A stretch of DNA of 16,016 nucleotides from contig CAYJAP010000015.1 of assembly GCA_964368425.1 (NCBI GenBank), positions 1 through 16,016 of the forward strand. The letters run 5' to 3'. This DNA comes from CAYJAP01 sp964368425. Its GTDB lineage: Bacteria > Bacillota > Clostridia > Christensenellales > UBA1242. The notes under the pieces are model-generated. The model saw only the letters and a program-made list of their open reading frames with translations. It had not been told where the DNA came from and did not search any database. Of this stretch, positions 14,493 through 16,016 are shown one piece after another (the stretch's first letter is position 1; the number at the start of each line of letters is the position of its first letter). A program made the translations under genes and the position numbers.

Positions 14493-15056
14493 ATGAGAAA
14501 CGTATTTTTATATTTTAGTGCTTTTATTCCTATGTATTTTTTGATAATCGTAAAATTTACATTCGGCGTCATAAGTGAATCTATTCGTTTAGATACACTA
14601 ACTATTTGCACATTAGTGATGTATTCATCACTCATAGTACTAGGAGTAATCGGACTGCTGTGGAATATCTTTTGGACAGGAGAGCGGGCGGAAGAAATTA
14701 TTATTATATCTAAACAAAATTTAACAGACCAACACTTCTTGGGCTACTTTTCTTTATTCGTACTGTTCGCCCTTACCTTTGAGCTGACCCAGTTAAGCAT
14801 GTTTATGGTTAGTATTGTTATAATAATTCTTATAGGTATAGTATACGTAAATAACCGTATGTACTACATCAATCCCTGTCTTAATATCTTGGGGTTTAAC
14901 TTTTATGAAATAACTTATGTTAAAGAAGGCTCAGAACAAAAGCAATCTGCGAAAATGTTTTACAAGGGATTATTTGAAACATCAGATAAGCCTTGTCTTA
15001 TGAAACTTAAAAATGCACACTTTAGTTTTATCGATAAGTCCTCAACGAAAAAATAG
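14493..15056 (+). CDS. Four-helix membrane protein, possible KwaA-like anti-phage protein
   Basis: The 187-aa product has four hydrophobic segments (about residues 5-25, 38-60, 83-98 and 100-119) and a short cytoplasmic C-terminal domain. Between helices 2 and 3 lies an SKQNLTDQHFLGYFSLFVL segment, and after helix 4 MYYINPCLNILGFNFYEI. A 'YINP-x-LN-x-x-G' motif after the last helix is what I associate with KwaA of the Kiwa defence system and similar proteins; this is recall of a pattern, not a search result. No KwaB-like partner is visible. The ATG at 14493 has no good ribosome binding site (AGGT is 18 nt away), so expression may be weak or the start uncertain. The gene sits in a pocket between two tRNA genes. 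Confidence 0.45.
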   Translation: MRNVFLYFSAFIPMYFLIIVKFTFGVISESIRLDTLTICTLVMYSSLIVLGVIGLLWNIFWTGERAEEIIIISKQNLTDQHFLGYFSLFVLFALTFELTQLSMFMVSIVIIILIGIVYVNNRMYYINPCLNILGFNFYEITYVKEGSEQKQSAKMFYKGLFETSDKPCLMKLKNAHFSFIDKSSTKK

Positions 15057-15089
15057 ATACAAGCCTCATATAACAAATAAAGCTTGTAT
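15057..15089. repeat. Inverted repeat after the membrane-protein gene
   Basis: ATACAAGC (15057-15064) and GCTTGTAT (15082-15089) form a perfect 8-bp inverted repeat with a 17-nt loop. There is no T tract, so it is not a standard terminator. Confidence 0.5.
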
Positions 15090-15122
15090 AACATTATTAT
15101 CATATATTTGCTGTCACCGATA

Positions 15123-15254
15123 TTGCCACAAGCATAGTTTATGTTAGCAATACAATTAAAGATGTTGGCATTGTTATAGTACAATTTGTCATTAACATAT
15201 AATATATTGTCATTATTAAAAACATTGCTGTCACATGAATGATGTATATTGTCA
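15123..15254. repeat. 21-bp periodic TTGNCA array (7 units)
   Basis: Within the 336-bp gene-free stretch 15057-15392, seven hexamers start exactly every 21 bp: TTGCCA (15123), TTAGCA (15144), TTGGCA (15165), TTGTCA (15186), TTGTCA (15207), CTGTCA (15228), TTGTCA (15249). Positions 2, 5 and 6 are invariant. Positions 12-13 of the unit are AT in five of seven units; A and T each occur in six of seven. The rest of each unit varies. It is not a CRISPR array, because units are too short and the conserved part is only six bases. The minus-strand frame is open through it. The function is unknown. Confidence 0.7.
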
Positions 15255-15341
15255 TAGTTGTCATTAAACCTATACTTACATATATTATAATGACCTCTTA
15301 ATTTAATTATCTTTTAAAAAGGGAAAAGCTGTAACTAAAAG

Positions 15342-15370
15342 TTGCAATATTTTTTATGTGGTTGTATAAT
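15342..15370 (+). promoter_or_regulatory. tRNA-Ser promoter
   Basis: TTGCAA (15342-15347) and a perfect TATAAT (15365-15370) are spaced by 17 bp, 22 nt before the tRNA. Confidence 0.8.
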
Positions 15371-15392
15371 GTTTCTTGTTATCAAAACATAT

Positions 15393-15480
15393 GGAGAGAT
15401 GTCAGAGCGGTTGAATGTGCTGGTCTCGAAAACCGGTGTCGTGAAAGCGACCGAGGGTTCGAATCCCTCTCTCTCCGCCA
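15393..15480 (+). tRNA. tRNA-Ser (anticodon CGA)
   Basis: Plus strand, 88 nt including encoded CCA. Acceptor arm GGAGAGA/TCTCTCC with discriminator G. Anticodon loop CTCGAAA between CTGGT and ACCGG gives CGA, which reads TCG. The long variable arm (GTCG, GAAA-type loop, CGAC) is as expected for Ser. The T arm has TTCGAAT. Confidence 0.96.
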
Positions 15481-15485
15481 TAGAC

Positions 15486-15524
15486 ACACGGCGTCAAGGC
15501 AGTACCTGCGCCGTGTATTTCTTT
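15486..15524 (+). terminator. tRNA-Ser terminator
   Basis: ACACGGCG (15486-15493) pairs with CGCCGTGT (15509-15516), with an inner AGG/CCT, followed by ATTTCTTT. Confidence 0.8.
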
Positions 15525-15526
15525 GC

Positions 15527-15568
15527 AAAAAAGCCCTGTTTTATCGCATTTTTAACAGGACTTTTTCT
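15527..15568. terminator. Second, bidirectional terminator
   Basis: CCTGTT (15535-15540) pairs with AACAGG (15554-15559). AAAAG/CTTTT extends the stem, with an A run on the left and a T run on the right. It can back up the tRNA-Ser terminator and can also end the minus-strand NifX-like transcript arriving from 15766. Confidence 0.7.
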
Positions 15569-15765
15569 ATTTTAGGGTTATTCTTGACTTTTTTACATTA
15601 AATTCTTACTTTTCGTTGTGCGTCTATCTTGCACTACTCTTTTACAGGATTTGAACTTATATCCTTTTCTTACTTTTGGTTTTCCTACTTATTGTTCTGT
15701 TGGTGGCAATCTTGATTACTCCGCAAATTCAAGTTTTAATTCAAGATTTTTATTCAAGTTGATGT
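15569..15765. other. Gene-free stretch with ATTCAAG direct repeats
   Basis: No gene with a ribosome binding site is visible. ATTCAAG occurs three times as direct repeats at 15727, 15739 and 15752 (12 and 13 bp apart), right after the NifX-like stop codon on the minus strand. The rest is AT-rich without recognised structure. Confidence 0.5.
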
Positions 15766-16016
15766 TTAGTCGCCACACTCATCCTTATGCTGATGCTCAT
15801 GGCAAACAGAACCAGTTGATTTAAGGTTGCCTGACAAATAATTTTCAAGAGCAGTTTCTGCATTGCCTTTTGCGCCTGTGACAACTTCGATATTCAGTTT
15901 GTTAAATATATCCACAGCACCTCCACCCATTCCGCCTGATATAATAACATTTGTGCCTATGTCATTTAAGAAATTTGGCAAAAAGCCTGGTTTATGTCCA
16001 GGGTTTGGAACTGAGT
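15766..16016 (-). CDS. NifX-like (dinitrogenase iron-molybdenum cofactor-binding family) protein, 5' end cut by the window
   Basis: The visible C-terminal ~82 residues read through to the window edge without a start; an internal TTG at 15981 is not the true start. The sequence has VPNPGHKPGFLPNF, ISGGMGGGA, a short helix, VVTGAKGNAETALENYLSG, and a C-terminal CHEHQHKDECGD tail rich in Cys and His. This is the NifX/NifB C-terminal-like family (Nfu-independent metal-cofactor carriers such as MTH1175). These proteins bind metal clusters or anions and are common in anaerobes without nitrogen fixation, so they do not by themselves imply nitrogenase. The Cys/His tail probably binds metal. The stop TAA is at 15768-15766. 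Confidence 0.88.
   Translation of the reverse strand, partial: SVPNPGHKPGFLPNFLNDIGTNVIISGGMGGGAVDIFNKLNIEVVTGAKGNAETALENYLSGNLKSTGSVCHEHQHKDECGD

Noticed and set aside
14960..15184. Minus-strand ORF across the end of the membrane-protein gene and the 21-bp array
   Set aside because: It lacks a ribosome binding site, its only usable start is a TTG in the middle of the array, and it overlaps a real gene. It is discussed only as a clue to the array's origin.
15123..15254. CRISPR array or LytTR-type direct repeats
   Set aside because: Conserved part is six bases with 15-bp spacing, too short for CRISPR. LytTR sites have a different core although a similar period.
15640..15665. tRNA-like T-arm (minus strand TTCAAAT with partial stem)
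   Set aside because: The stem has a mismatch and there is no matching acceptor or anticodon arm upstream, so no tRNA or clear tRNA fragment can be supported.
15618..15824. Plus-strand ORF of 68 aa
   Set aside because: No binding site, unusual composition, and its end is antisense to the NifX-like gene.

Overview
The window is low-GC DNA with strong AAGGAG-type ribosome binding sites, extended -10 promoters and many compact intrinsic terminators. It carries a class I desulfoferrodoxin, a short ProS with a C-terminal cysteine module, a YaaH-type LysM/GH18 protein typical of spore germination enzymes, and a NifX-like cofactor-binding protein. Together these suggest an anaerobic Gram-positive bacterium of the Clostridia type, possibly spore-forming. 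A run of exactly 100 N shows that the source is a draft or metagenome assembly. No transposase, phage structural gene or CRISPR array was seen.

Layout. Positions 1-180 (minus strand) hold a promoter, a 15-codon leader ORF with five consecutive Tyr codons, and a terminator that overlaps an antiterminator. This reads as a complete ribosome-mediated tyrosine attenuator for a gene beyond the left edge. Next come proS (minus), a DUF3137-like membrane protein (plus), tyrS (plus), and two divergent tandem paralogs of unknown function (4072-5687). The second paralog has its own promoter, with eight consecutive G in the spacer. A convergent gap (5742-5873) contains TTGACA hexamers in 21-bp register. 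The minus strand then carries a LysM-GH18 hydrolase, a ribose-phosphate pyrophosphokinase and an operon of desulfoferrodoxin, a PH-like membrane protein (broken by the N gap) and dUTPase. A small lipoprotein that appears to start at ATT is transcribed divergently. It converges on a peptidase S51/AlkD-like operon, followed by galU (plus).

The right part holds dCMP deaminase plus a separate P-loop kinase (minus), tRNA-Arg(TCG) (minus), a pocket with an orphan four-helix membrane protein and a seven-unit 21-bp periodic array, tRNA-Ser(CGA) (plus), two stacked terminators, and the 3' part of a NifX-like gene (minus) cut by the right edge.

The functional themes are translation (ProS, TyrS, two tRNAs, a Tyr-sensing leader) and nucleotide metabolism (Prs, dCMP deaminase, dUTPase). 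dCMP deaminase and dUTPase both make dUMP, the precursor of dTMP. Oxygen defence is represented by desulfoferrodoxin. The observations most worth checking are the tyrosine attenuator, the 21-bp periodic array, the ATT start of the lipoprotein, and the dCMP deaminase/kinase pair.
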